A DNA stretch of 40,116 nucleotides from an uncultured Bacteroides sp. (GTDB taxonomy: Bacteria > Bacteroidota > Bacteroidia > Bacteroidales > Bacteroidaceae), in assembly GCA_949285075.1 (NCBI GenBank), contig CASDXF010000031.1:1-40116 (forward strand), written 5' to 3'. Below the pieces are notes generated by a model. It was not told where the DNA came from. It searched no databases and was given only the letters and a program-made list of their open reading frames with translations. Shown here one piece after another: positions 1 to 7,040 of this stretch. Both the position numbers and the translations under genes were made by a program. The first letter of the stretch is position 1. Each line of letters begins with the position of its first letter.

Positions 1-19
1 TTACTTTTTCTTTTGCCAT
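1..19 (-). CDS. Start of a leftward gene, cut by the window edge
   Basis: Reading leftward from position 19 there is an ATG followed by codons for MAKEKV, then the window ends. The only support for a real gene is that a good Bacteroidetes -7 promoter element lies about 27 bases upstream in the right orientation. Six residues are too few to name the product. Several translation proteins begin with MAKE, but the sixth residue does not match the usual EF-Tu start, so I leave it unassigned. Confidence 0.5.
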
Positions 20-45
20 AATCATTGTTGTTTAAGGGTTACGGC

Positions 46-54
46 GCAAAGGTA
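46..54 (-). promoter_or_regulatory. Bacteroidetes-type promoter for the leftward edge gene
   Basis: On the minus strand this reads TACCTTTGC, matching TAnnTTTG. About 19-20 bases further upstream lies a TTGAC that can serve as the -33 box. It implies a leader of roughly 20 bases before the ATG at position 19. Confidence 0.55.
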
Positions 55-348
55 GGTTTAGGGAACATGCGTGTCAAGGCGGAAAATAGAATGGTTACTA
101 TATATGTTCCCTCAAAATGCCTGAAGGGAAAAAACTTTCTGAAGAAAAACGTAAAGACAAGAAATGCGGAATCAAGATTAATTAAGATATTCTGTTTAAT
201 CTGTATGAACTCTAACAATCTCCCGTTCTGAAATTAAAAAGACATTAGCATCCATTCTTTTAATATGGTTCACGAAGAATGTCTTACATAGAAAGTAAAA
301 ACATATAAACCACCAACGAAAAGAGTCAAGATACATCCGGAAAGGGCA
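55..348. other. Intergenic stretch without a convincing gene
   Basis: This AT-rich stretch lies between the leftward edge gene and the 3' end of the Crp-type gene. An open frame on the plus strand (25-231) has no promoter and no recognisable protein features. The only structure noticed is an imperfect dyad, AGACATT at 240-246 with AATGTCT at 278-284, too loosely spaced to call a terminator. Confidence 0.5.
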
Positions 349-930
349 TTAAATACTCGCTCTTACACGGCTTAGCGTTTCGGGGGTCATCAACAAATAG
401 GAAGCGATATCAACCAGAGGAGCACGTTTAATGATTTCGGGGTGAGCCTTGAGCAAAAGATTATAACGTTCTCGGGCTGTTTCAAAACGCCACGAGTCCG
501 CCTTAATTTGTGATGTGATAAGGGAATGTTCCAGTATTTTTCTATATAGCATATTAATTTCCCAATTCTGCTCGCTCAATCGCATGATATCCTCATACGG
601 AAACACATAAATGACGGCAGGTTCAAGCGTTTCAACTAGCAGCCGAGTCGGAACTCTACGCAACAGGCTTTCTATGCACATCAATATGCACCCTTCATAA
701 GAGAAATGTTCAGTCACGTCTTTATTATTCTTATAGTAATATTGCCTAAGCATTCCCTTTCCCACAAAAACAATCTCATTAGCAATTTCTCCCTCTGGCA
801 AAACAATAGTTCCCTTCGGGTATTCTTCTCGTATTAAGAACTTTTCTATTAACCGACGACCCTCAACGCTCATTTCCGGATAGCGGGAATTTGCTATAGC
901 ATCTACGGTTTTTCTCAGCAACATATCCAT
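349..930 (-). CDS. Crp/Fnr-family transcriptional regulator
   Basis: The 193-residue protein has the two-part layout of Bacteroidetes Crp/Fnr regulators. An N-terminal cyclic-nucleotide-binding-like beta-barrel spans about residues 25-115 (including PKGTIVLPEGE), followed by a long helix and a C-terminal helix-turn-helix (about 160-193) ending in IASYLLMTPETLSRVR. The ITPETLSRIR-type recognition helix is typical of this group. The Cys cluster of oxygen-sensing FNR is not seen, so the ligand is unknown. The protein stops soon after the recognition helix, which is normal for these short members. It is divergently transcribed from the lipoprotein gene, with about 100 bases between the start codons, so regulation of that neighbour is plausible but inferred. 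Confidence 0.85.
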   Translation of the reverse strand: MDMLLRKTVDAIANSRYPEMSVEGRRLIEKFLIREEYPKGTIVLPEGEIANEIVFVGKGMLRQYYYKNNKDVTEHFSYEGCILMCIESLLRRVPTRLLVETLEPAVIYVFPYEDIMRLSEQNWEINMLYRKILEHSLITSQIKADSWRFETARERYNLLLKAHPEIIKRAPLVDIASYLLMTPETLSRVRASI

Positions 931-953
931 AGTTTCTCTACTTTATTATAAGG

Positions 954-985
954 CAAAAGTACGAAAAACACTTGACCGTATCAAA
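954..985 (-). promoter_or_regulatory. Promoter of the Crp/Fnr-type gene
   Basis: On the minus strand, TTTG (985-982) is followed after 20 bases by TACTTTTG (961-954). This is a near-ideal Bacteroidetes -33/-7 pair, 24 bases upstream of the start codon at 930. Confidence 0.65.
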
Positions 986-1003
986 TATGGAATAAAAAAG
1001 ATG

Positions 1004-1012
1004 TATCTTTGC
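1004..1012 (+). promoter_or_regulatory. -7 element of the lipoprotein gene
   Basis: TATCTTTGC, 20 bases before the ATG at 1033. It overlaps an apparent upstream TTG start (1009) and so argues for initiation at 1033. No clear TTTG -33 box is present. The divergent Crp-gene promoter begins only about 20 bases away. Confidence 0.6.
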
Positions 1013-1032
1013 CTCCGGAAATCGAAACTATT

Positions 1033-1791
1033 ATGGCTATGAATAAGGCATTTATAGGATGCGTGGTCTTGCTAATACTGCTTTGCGGATGCACAAGGGA
1101 TAATGACACAATCTACTATCCAGTAGGCAATATAAGCATAGAAAAGGGTGACGAAACGTGGAATACGGGAAACGGAAAATTGCATCTGATTGCGAAAAGT
1201 TATAATAATACTGATTACACGTTAGATACATTGGCAAGATACCCCGATGACCCAACTGTAGGTAAACTTACATTCATGTTTAACTTAAAAAATCAATTAA
1301 CGGACAATGAGGTCAACGGATTCAACGGCACAGGACGCACCGAACTGACCATGAGTCTCGGCTATAAGGACGGAAACTTCCCAACCGAAAGTCTTTTACC
1401 TATCTACGTTCCATCAGACGGCAATGCCCAATATGCGGTCAAGCTTCGATTAAAGGGCGAATTAGAAGTGGTAGATGAAGGATGGACAATCGATTACGCC
1501 TACGCTCAGTTGGCGAGCCAGTTCCAAGTTTATCCCCCGGAGAACTTCCCTAACGAGATATTCCTATGCAAAGGAGGAACGCTATTAGGAATATTCGACA
1601 ATGCGCGACGTATCTGCACCTTTGATATTTCCTACGAACGCTATAATCTATCTTTCTCCCAATTATACTTTAATTTGTTTGTCAATTTGGCAGGACAGAA
1701 ACGAGACAGCAGAATCAGACTGAAGATTGACCAAGAATCGTTCCTTGAAATATACAGACAAGCGGAACAGGACTCAAACAGTACCTCTTAA
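1033..1791 (+). CDS. Putative lipoprotein of unknown function
   Basis: I do not recognise the family. The 252-residue product starts with a short lipoprotein signal, a hydrophobic run ending in LLILLCGC; the second Cys (about residue 20) is the likely lipidated residue, followed by TRDND. Acidic residues at +2 to +5 are typical of Bacteroidetes surface-exposed lipoproteins, so outer-leaflet exposure is possible. The rest is polar with alternating hydrophobic residues, suggesting a beta-rich fold, and no catalytic motif is evident. The start at 1033 is chosen because the -7 promoter element lies at 1004-1012 and the hydrophobic core follows directly; ATG 1039 is an alternative. It stands alone and is divergent from the Crp-type regulator. 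Confidence 0.75.
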   Translation: MAMNKAFIGCVVLLILLCGCTRDNDTIYYPVGNISIEKGDETWNTGNGKLHLIAKSYNNTDYTLDTLARYPDDPTVGKLTFMFNLKNQLTDNEVNGFNGTGRTELTMSLGYKDGNFPTESLLPIYVPSDGNAQYAVKLRLKGELEVVDEGWTIDYAYAQLASQFQVYPPENFPNEIFLCKGGTLLGIFDNARRICTFDISYERYNLSFSQLYFNLFVNLAGQKRDSRIRLKIDQESFLEIYRQAEQDSNSTS

Positions 1792-1842
1792 ACATACGAG
1801 AGAAGCGGCGGACGCGTAATATGTTAAAGGATGGACGGGCGC

Positions 1843-1874
1843 TTGTGGAGATATAAAAAAACTTATTAACTTTG
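1843..1874 (+). promoter_or_regulatory. Promoter of the pheT operon
   Basis: TTG at 1843-1845 is followed after 21 bases by TAACTTTG (1867-1874), matching the Bacteroidetes consensus. The ATG of pheT is 36 bases downstream. Confidence 0.6.
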
Positions 1875-1910
1875 CGAATCTTTTTTGAGAAGCTATAAAA
1901 AATTAATCTT

Positions 1911-4376
1911 ATGAATATTTCTTATAATTGGCTAAAAGAATACGTTGACTTCGACCTGACTCCCGAGGAGACGGCGAGCGCGCTTACTTCCATCGGTCTC
2001 GAGACCGGAAGCGTAGAAGAGGTGCAGTCCATCAAGGGCGGCTTGGAGGGATTGGTCATCGGGGAGGTACTGACCTGTGTGGAGCACCCCAACTCTGACC
2101 ACCTGCACATTACGACCGTCAACTTGGGAGACGGTAACGCACCGGTTCAAATCGTATGCGGCGCCCCTAACGTCGCGGCGGGACAGAAAGTGGTCGTGGC
2201 GACTTTAGGGACAAAGTTGTATGACGGGGACGAATGCTTCACCATCAAGAAGTCGAAGATACGCGGCGTGGAGTCTATCGGCATGATATGCGCAGAAGAC
2301 GAGATTGGCATCGGAACCAGTCACGAGGGCATCATCGTGCTGCCGGAGGACGCCGTACCGGGAACACTGGCCAAAGATTACTATAACATCAAAAGCGATT
2401 ATGTGCTTGAGGTGGACATCACGCCCAACCGGGCCGACGCGTGCTCGCACTACGGAGTGGCGCGCGACCTATACGCCTACCTCGTGCAGAACGGAAAGAA
2501 AACGAGTCTGAAGCGCCCGTCAGTAGAGGCTTTCAGGACGGAAAGCCACGAACTGGACATCGACGTGAAGGTGGAGAACGCAGAGGCCTGCCCCCACTAC
2601 GCCGGAGTGACGGTGAAGGGGGTGACGGTGAAGGAAAGCCCAGAATGGCTGCAAGACAAGCTGCGCGTCATAGGACTGCGCCCCATTAATAATGTAGTGG
2701 ACATCACGAATTATATCGTCCACGCCTTCGGACAGCCGATGCACTGCTTCGACGCGGCGAAGATTAAGGGCGGAGAGGTCATCGTCAAGACCATGCCGGA
2801 GGGTACGCCTTTCGTGACGTTGGACGGCGTAGAACGGAAACTGAACGAGCGTGACCTGATGATTTGCAACAAGGAGGAGGCGATGTGCATCGCCGGCGTA
2901 TTCGGAGGACTGGACTCAGGGTCGACGGAGGCCACTACCGACGTGTTCCTCGAAAGCGCCTACTTCCATCCCACATGGGTACGCAAGACGGCCCGCCGCC
3001 ACGGACTGAACACGGACGCGTCGTTCCGCTTCGAGCGGGGAATAGCCCCGAACGGGGTAGTGTACTGCCTGAAACTGGCCGCGCTGATGGTGAAGGAACT
3101 GGCGGGAGGAACCATCGCATCGGAGATAAAGGACGTGTGCGCGGCTCCGGCTAAGGACTTCATCGTGGACTTGACGTACGAGAAGGCGCACTCGCTAATA
3201 GGCAAGACCATCCCGGTGGAGACGATAAAGAGCATCGTCACCAGTCTGGAGATGAAAATCACGAACGAGACGGAGAAGGGCATCACGCTAGCCGTACCGC
3301 CGTACCGCGTGGACGTGCAGCGGGACTGCGACGTGATAGAGGACATTCTCCGGATATACGGATATAATAATGTGGAGATTCCCGACACGCTGACCTCAAG
3401 CCTGACGACGAAGGGCGAAAGCGACCGCTCGAACAAGCTCCAGAATCTGGTGGCGGAGCAACTGGTGGGATGCGGGTTCAACGAAATCATGAACAACTCG
3501 CTCACCCGGGCGGCCTACTACGACGGTATGGAGGAGTACGCGCCCAAGCGACTGGTGATGCTGATGAATCCCCTGAGCGCCGACCTGAACTGCATGAGGC
3601 AGACGCTGCTGTTCGGCGGATTGGAGAGCGTAGCCCACAACGCCAACCGCAAGAACGCCGACCTGAAGTTTTTCGAGTTCGGCAACTGCTACTTCTACGA
3701 CGAGGAGAAGAGGAACCCGGAGAAGGGACTGGCCCCGTACTCGGAAACCTACCACTTGGGACTGTGGGTGACGGGCAAGAAGGTCTCCAACTCATGGGCG
3801 CACCCCGACGAGGACTCTACGGTGTACGAGCTGAAGGCTTACGTAGAGAACATCATGAAGCGGCTCGGCATAGACCCCCGCGCGTTGGTGACGGGCGAAC
3901 TGACGGACGATATCTTCTCCGCCGCGCTGTCGATGAACACCCGCGGAGGCAAGCGTCTGGCAGCGTTCGGCGTGGTAAGGAAAAAGCTGCTGAAGGGCAT
4001 GGACATCGAAGGAGAGGTGTACTTCGCCGACCTCAACTGGAAGGAGCTGATGAAGGCCACCCGCGCGGCGAAGGTAAGCTACAAGGAGATATCCAAGTTC
4101 CCGGCCGTGAAGAGAGACCTCGCGCTGCTGCTCGACAAGAAGGTGCGGTTCGACGAGATTGAGCGATTGGCCTACGACACCGAGAAGAAGCTGCTGAAGA
4201 GCGTCGAGCTGTTCGACGTGTACGAGGGAAAGAACCTCGAACCCGGCAAGAAGTCGTACGCCGTCAGCTTCACGATTCAGGACGAGAACCAGACGCTGAA
4301 CGACAAGATTATCGACAAGCTCATGGCGAAGCTCGTGAAGAATCTGGAGGAGAAGCTCGGGGCGAAACTGAGATAA
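1911..4376 (+). CDS. pheT: Phenylalanine-tRNA ligase beta subunit
   Basis: This is the 821-residue beta subunit of bacterial phenylalanyl-tRNA synthetase, the usual length for the family. It begins MNISYNWLKEYVDFDLTPEE. Domains in order are an EMAP-like tRNA-binding domain (about 40-150, with HPNSDHLHITTVN and IVCGAPN), the B3/B4 editing domain (about 210-380, with RPINNVVDITNY), B5 (about 405-475), the catalytic-like core, and a C-terminal FDX-ACB anticodon-binding domain (about 725-820, with SKFPAVKRDLALLLD). It acts in the cytoplasm with PheS as an alpha2beta2 enzyme and clears mischarged Tyr-tRNA. No pheS lies beside it here. The gene is clearly GC-richer than the DNA before it. It probably leads an operon with yebC and the TSCPD gene. 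Confidence 0.97.
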   Translation: MNISYNWLKEYVDFDLTPEETASALTSIGLETGSVEEVQSIKGGLEGLVIGEVLTCVEHPNSDHLHITTVNLGDGNAPVQIVCGAPNVAAGQKVVVATLGTKLYDGDECFTIKKSKIRGVESIGMICAEDEIGIGTSHEGIIVLPEDAVPGTLAKDYYNIKSDYVLEVDITPNRADACSHYGVARDLYAYLVQNGKKTSLKRPSVEAFRTESHELDIDVKVENAEACPHYAGVTVKGVTVKESPEWLQDKLRVIGLRPINNVVDITNYIVHAFGQPMHCFDAAKIKGGEVIVKTMPEGTPFVTLDGVERKLNERDLMICNKEEAMCIAGVFGGLDSGSTEATTDVFLESAYFHPTWVRKTARRHGLNTDASFRFERGIAPNGVVYCLKLAALMVKELAGGTIASEIKDVCAAPAKDFIVDLTYEKAHSLIGKTIPVETIKSIVTSLEMKITNETEKGITLAVPPYRVDVQRDCDVIEDILRIYGYNNVEIPDTLTSSLTTKGESDRSNKLQNLVAEQLVGCGFNEIMNNSLTRAAYYDGMEEYAPKRLVMLMNPLSADLNCMRQTLLFGGLESVAHNANRKNADLKFFEFGNCYFYDEEKRNPEKGLAPYSETYHLGLWVTGKKVSNSWAHPDEDSTVYELKAYVENIMKRLGIDPRALVTGELTDDIFSAALSMNTRGGKRLAAFGVVRKKLLKGMDIEGEVYFADLNWKELMKATRAAKVSYKEISKFPAVKRDLALLLDKKVRFDEIERLAYDTEKKLLKSVELFDVYEGKNLEPGKKSYAVSFTIQDENQTLNDKIIDKLMAKLVKNLEEKLGAKLR

Positions 4377-4434
4377 CGACAAGAGACAACATCATAACTA
4401 ACAATAATCACATTAAAATAAAAGGAAGCATCCA

Positions 4435-5169
4435 ATGGGAAGAGCGTTTGAATACAGAAAGGCTACTAAGCTGAAGAGATGGGGCCACATGGCGAAGACA
4501 TTCACGAGACTGGGCAAGCAGATTGCCATCGCGGTGAAGGCCGGAGGACCCGAACCCGAGAACAACCCCGCGCTGAGGTCGATTATCGCCACCTGCAAGC
4601 GGGAGAACATGCCGAAGGATAACATCGAGAGGGCCATCAAGAACGCGATGGGCAAAGACCAGAGCGACTACAAGGGCATGACCTACGAGGGATACGGCCC
4701 GCACGGAGTGGCCATCTTCGTCGACACGCTGACGGACAACCCCACACGGACGGTGGCCGACGTGCGCTCCGTCTTCAACAAGTTCGGAGGAAATCTGGGC
4801 ACGATGGGCTCGCTGGCCTTCCTGTTCGACCACAAGTGCGTCTTCACCTTCAAGAAGAAGGAGGGCATGGACATGGAGGAACTGATTCTGGACCTGATTG
4901 ACTACAACGTGGAGGACGAGTATGACGAGGACGAAGAGGAAGGCACCATCACCATCTACGGCGACCCCAAGAGCTACTCGGCCATACAGAAGCACTTGGA
5001 GGAGTGCGGGTTCGAGGACGTGGGAGGAGACTTCACCTACATCCCCAACGACCTGAAGGACGTGACGCCGGAGCAGCGGGAGACGCTGGACAAGATGATA
5101 GAGCGACTGGAGGAGTTTGACGACGTGCAGACCGTCTACACCAACATGAAGCCCGAGGAAGGAGAGTAA
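4435..5169 (+). CDS. yebC: YebC/TACO1-family protein
   Basis: The 244-residue protein carries the family's N-terminal signature (MGRAFEYRKATKLKRWGHMA, then FTRLGKQIAIAVKAGG) and the central AGYGPHG-like segment, here YEGYGPHGVAIFVDTLTDN. The C-terminal half has the usual acidic stretch (DEYDEDEEEG). YebC proteins were long annotated as transcriptional regulators. More recent work on this family and on mitochondrial TACO1 points to a role on the ribosome in relieving stalls at proline-rich or other difficult stretches. Its position 58 bases after pheT and 8 bases before the next gene suggests one transcript and fits a translation-related role, though that is inference. Confidence 0.95.
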   Translation: MGRAFEYRKATKLKRWGHMAKTFTRLGKQIAIAVKAGGPEPENNPALRSIIATCKRENMPKDNIERAIKNAMGKDQSDYKGMTYEGYGPHGVAIFVDTLTDNPTRTVADVRSVFNKFGGNLGTMGSLAFLFDHKCVFTFKKKEGMDMEELILDLIDYNVEDEYDEDEEEGTITIYGDPKSYSAIQKHLEECGFEDVGGDFTYIPNDLKDVTPEQRETLDKMIERLEEFDDVQTVYTNMKPEEGE

Positions 5170-5177
5170 TCCGGCCT

Positions 5178-5423
5178 ATGAAGAGCGTCTACAAAACCAC
5201 CGGAACGTGCAGCAAGGTCATCGAGCTAGACGTGGAGGACGGAAGGGTGAAGGAAGTAACCTTCTGGGGAGGCTGCAACGGCAATCTGCAAGGCATATCG
5301 CGCCTCGTCAGGGGAATGAAGCCCGAGGAGGTCATCGCACGGCTCGAAGGCGTGCGATGCGGAACGAAGCCGACCTCATGCCCCGACCAACTCTGCAAGG
5401 CCCTGCACGAGATGGGATACTGA
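5178..5423 (+). CDS. TSCPD-domain protein (TIGR03905-like)
   Basis: The 81-residue protein consists of a single TSCPD domain, named for its conserved Thr-Ser-Cys-Pro-Asp; TSCPDQLCKAL is visible near the C terminus. Other Cys residues (C11, C34, and the one in VRCGTKP) and the GGCNGNLQGI segment match the stand-alone family. The same fold occurs as the C-terminal Cys-rich part of some ribonucleotide reductases, where it may bind metal or nucleic acid. The function of the free-standing protein is not established. It begins 8 bases after yebC stops and is followed by a strong terminator, so it is the last gene of the operon. Confidence 0.9.
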   Translation: MKSVYKTTGTCSKVIELDVEDGRVKEVTFWGGCNGNLQGISRLVRGMKPEEVIARLEGVRCGTKPTSCPDQLCKALHEMGY

Positions 5424-5446
5424 CCCCGGACAACCGACCGGCACAC

Positions 5447-5492
5447 GCGCCGGCCTTTGGCGAACCCTCGCCAGAGGCCGGCGCTTTCTTTT
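5447..5492 (+). terminator. Rho-independent terminator of the pheT operon
   Basis: A perfect 10-bp stem, GCGCCGGCCT (5447-5456) with AGGCCGGCGC (5475-5484), encloses an inner GGCGA/TCGCC stem and is followed by TTTCTTTT. It lies 23 bases after the TSCPD stop codon. Confidence 0.9.
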
Positions 5493-5633
5493 CGCCCCGC
5501 GCGCCCATCCTCGCCGTCGGAAGCGGCTCCTTCTCCCCTCGCCCGCAAAGCACTCACCGGAGGACGAAGCCCCAATCTACCACCGCACGCGAAGCATCCG
5601 CAGGAAGAAGGAAACACCTCTCCCCCCGCCCGC

Positions 5634-6266
5634 TCACTCCTCGCGACGGACGTAGACGCGGTGCGAGCCCTGACCGCTGCCCGCAATGCCCGAGCCGGGA
5701 GTCTCCGACCACCGCCGCAGCTCGACGCTCGCCGTGGTGCGGCCTAGCCCCGTCAGGGCCGCATAGTCGCCCACCGTCAGGAAGCGGTTCGAGTCGAGGA
5801 ACCTCAGCGCCATCTCAAGCCGACGCTCGGGCGGATAGGGCGACCCGCCGCGGACGGTCTTGCCCCGCTCGCGGCTCAGGCTGCACCGCAAGTCGACATC
5901 GTTCACCAACCGCTTGTCGGCCCTGAACTTCACCCCGCCCACGCGGATGCTCGCCGCGTTCCTCTTCGTCCCGTCGCCGTCGACCTGCTCGCGCTCCTTC
6001 CCCTCACGCAGCGACAGCGAGGGCGAGAACACGCCTATGCCGTCCAACTTCACCGAGTAGCCCTCGGCCATCATGCTCGCCATGCCCCGGGCCAGAAGCG
6101 CGAGCATCCCCCGCACCTCGCCGGGCCCGTAGGTCGTGTTGCGCATGGTCTCCCTAATCAGCCGCTCCGTATCGCAGCATCCCATACTGACCATCCTCGG
6201 GTAGAGCACCCGCTCGCCCGTACCGCTCATGTCGGGCATCTCCTGCATTACGTATTTCGCTCCCAT
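5634..6266 (-). CDS. HU-like DNA-binding protein with C-terminal winged helix
   Basis: The 210-residue protein has two parts. Residues about 1-120 resemble the long, divergent HU-type proteins of Bacteroidales: MGAKYVMQEMPDMSGTGERV at the start, a helical segment, then YSVKLDGIGVFSPSLSLREG, which matches the IHF/HU beta-saddle. Residues about 145-210 (LEMALRFLDSNRFLTVGDYAALTGLGRTTASVELRRW) look like a winged-helix fold with a small beta tail at the end. The ATG at 6266 is preferred over an upstream GTG at 6293 because homologous HU starts are short. Its upstream DNA carries inverted arms, a 21-bp tandem array and a promoter (see findings). Function is presumably DNA organisation or regulation; the target is unknown. 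Confidence 0.75.
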   Translation of the reverse strand: MGAKYVMQEMPDMSGTGERVLYPRMVSMGCCDTERLIRETMRNTTYGPGEVRGMLALLARGMASMMAEGYSVKLDGIGVFSPSLSLREGKEREQVDGDGTKRNAASIRVGGVKFRADKRLVNDVDLRCSLSRERGKTVRGGSPYPPERRLEMALRFLDSNRFLTVGDYAALTGLGRTTASVELRRWSETPGSGIAGSGQGSHRVYVRREE

Positions 6267-6390
6267 AACTGTTGTTTTTAGCTTTCCCCTCACCCGCTCC
6301 GCTTTACACCGCCGTGGAAAGTTGGATAGATATAGCGGAAAAGTTGGAGAGACAAGGAAGAATAGTTGTCTATACCCTTAAATATTCTCA

Positions 6391-6474
6391 ATTCAAAGCC
6401 TTCGTTTTTACATTCAAAGGCTTTGAATATACATTCGCAGACTTTGAATGTACATTCGCAACCTTTGAATATAG
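6391..6474. repeat. Four tandem 21-bp repeats with a palindromic core
   Basis: The units start at 6391, 6412, 6433 and 6454 and are each exactly 21 bases. Unit 2 contains ATTCAAAGGCTTTGAAT, a perfect 8-bp dyad around one base. Units 3 and 4 keep the CTTTGAAT half, while unit 1 keeps the ATTCAAAG half. The array is downstream of the putative promoter at 6486-6517, so it would be transcribed as part of the leader. Confidence 0.9.
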
Positions 6475-6485
6475 TTTAGATACGT

Positions 6486-6517
6486 GCAAAGATAAGATTT
6501 TCTCCTCGTCTCTCCAA
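6486..6517 (-). promoter_or_regulatory. Promoter of the HU-like gene, overlapping an inverted arm
   Basis: On the minus strand, TTGG (6517-6514, inside the AAAGTTGGA motif of the right arm) is followed after 19 bases by TATCTTTGC (6494-6486). The leader to the ATG at 6266 would be about 210 bases and would include the 21-bp array and the left arm. Confidence 0.6.
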
Positions 6518-6556
6518 CTTTTTCACCCTATCTTTCCAACTTTCTCTCCCCGTGTC

Positions 6557-6852
6557 GGGACTGGCGAGCGACCACGTTACAAGTAGATACGCTCCGCAAG
6601 GGAAACGCACTCGAACTATCTATCCAAAGACATCGGCCTGCAGCGGGGCGGGAGGCCGACCACGCTATAAGGAGATACGCCCCGCAAGGGAAACTCGCCT
6701 GAACTATCTACCTTAAAACATCAACCTACGGCGGGACTGGCGAGCGACTACGTTATAAGTAGATACGCTCCGCAAGGGAAACGCGCTCGCACTATCTATC
6801 CAAAGACATCGGCCTACGGCGAGACGGGCAGGCGACCACGCTATAAGAAGAG
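6557..6852. repeat. Tandem 88-bp repeat, about 3.4 copies
   Basis: Units begin at 6557, 6645, 6733 and 6821 (partial). Units 1 and 3 differ at only about six of 88 positions. Unit 2 is more diverged but shares GACCACG, TATAAG, GAGATACGC, CCGCAAGGGAAAC and AACTATCTA. Unit 4, like unit 2, has CGCTATAAG. Each unit contains inverted pairs such as TAGATA/TATCTA that could form an RNA hairpin. No frame stays open with recognisable protein features. Confidence 0.9.
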
Positions 6853-6941
6853 CCGCCCCTCCGCCGCGAGCCTCTGCCGGGGGAAGGCGAGGCCCCGCGG
6901 CCCCGGACGAGGGGCGAAACGTCCCTCACGCCCCATCGGGC

Positions 6942-6962
6942 ATCCCCATCTGAGGGGATTTT
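6942..6962 (+). terminator. Small hairpin with T-run before the Nramp promoter
   Basis: ATCCCC (6942-6947) pairs with GGGGAT (6954-6959) across a 6-base loop, followed by TTT. It may insulate the Nramp operon from upstream transcription across the repeats. The stem is short. Confidence 0.4.
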
Positions 6963-7007
6963 CCGATGTTTTCGGACGAAAGCGGCGGCCATTCAATGAC
7001 TTCCGCG

Positions 7008-7016
7008 TATCTTTGC
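7008..7016 (+). promoter_or_regulatory. -7 element of the Nramp operon
   Basis: TATCTTTGC, 24 bases before the ATG at 7041. It lies downstream of an earlier in-frame ATG (6966), which argues that translation begins at 7041. Confidence 0.65.
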
Positions 7017-7040
7017 CCACTGAAACGGAAAGGGAACGCA

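Larger units (their letters stand above)
6317..6544. repeat. Pair of 46-nt inverted arms in the HU-like gene leader
   Basis: The left arm (6317-6362) and the reverse complement of the right arm (6499-6544) align without gaps, with 38 of 46 positions identical, including a perfect 15-mer AAAAGTTGGAGAGAC. Each arm holds two AAAGTTGGA motifs 22 bp apart (6318 and 6340 on plus; 6513 and 6535 as complements). The arms enclose 136 bases containing four 21-bp repeats and a -7 promoter element. Confidence 0.85.

Noticed and set aside
25-231. 68-residue plus-strand open frame at the left edge
   Set aside because: It overlaps the promoter of the leftward edge gene and shows no protein-like features.
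6272-6586. 104-residue plus-strand open frame with repeated Phe-rich segments
   Set aside because: The repeats reflect the 21-bp array being a multiple of three; the frame runs through both inverted arms and has no promoter or recognisable domain.
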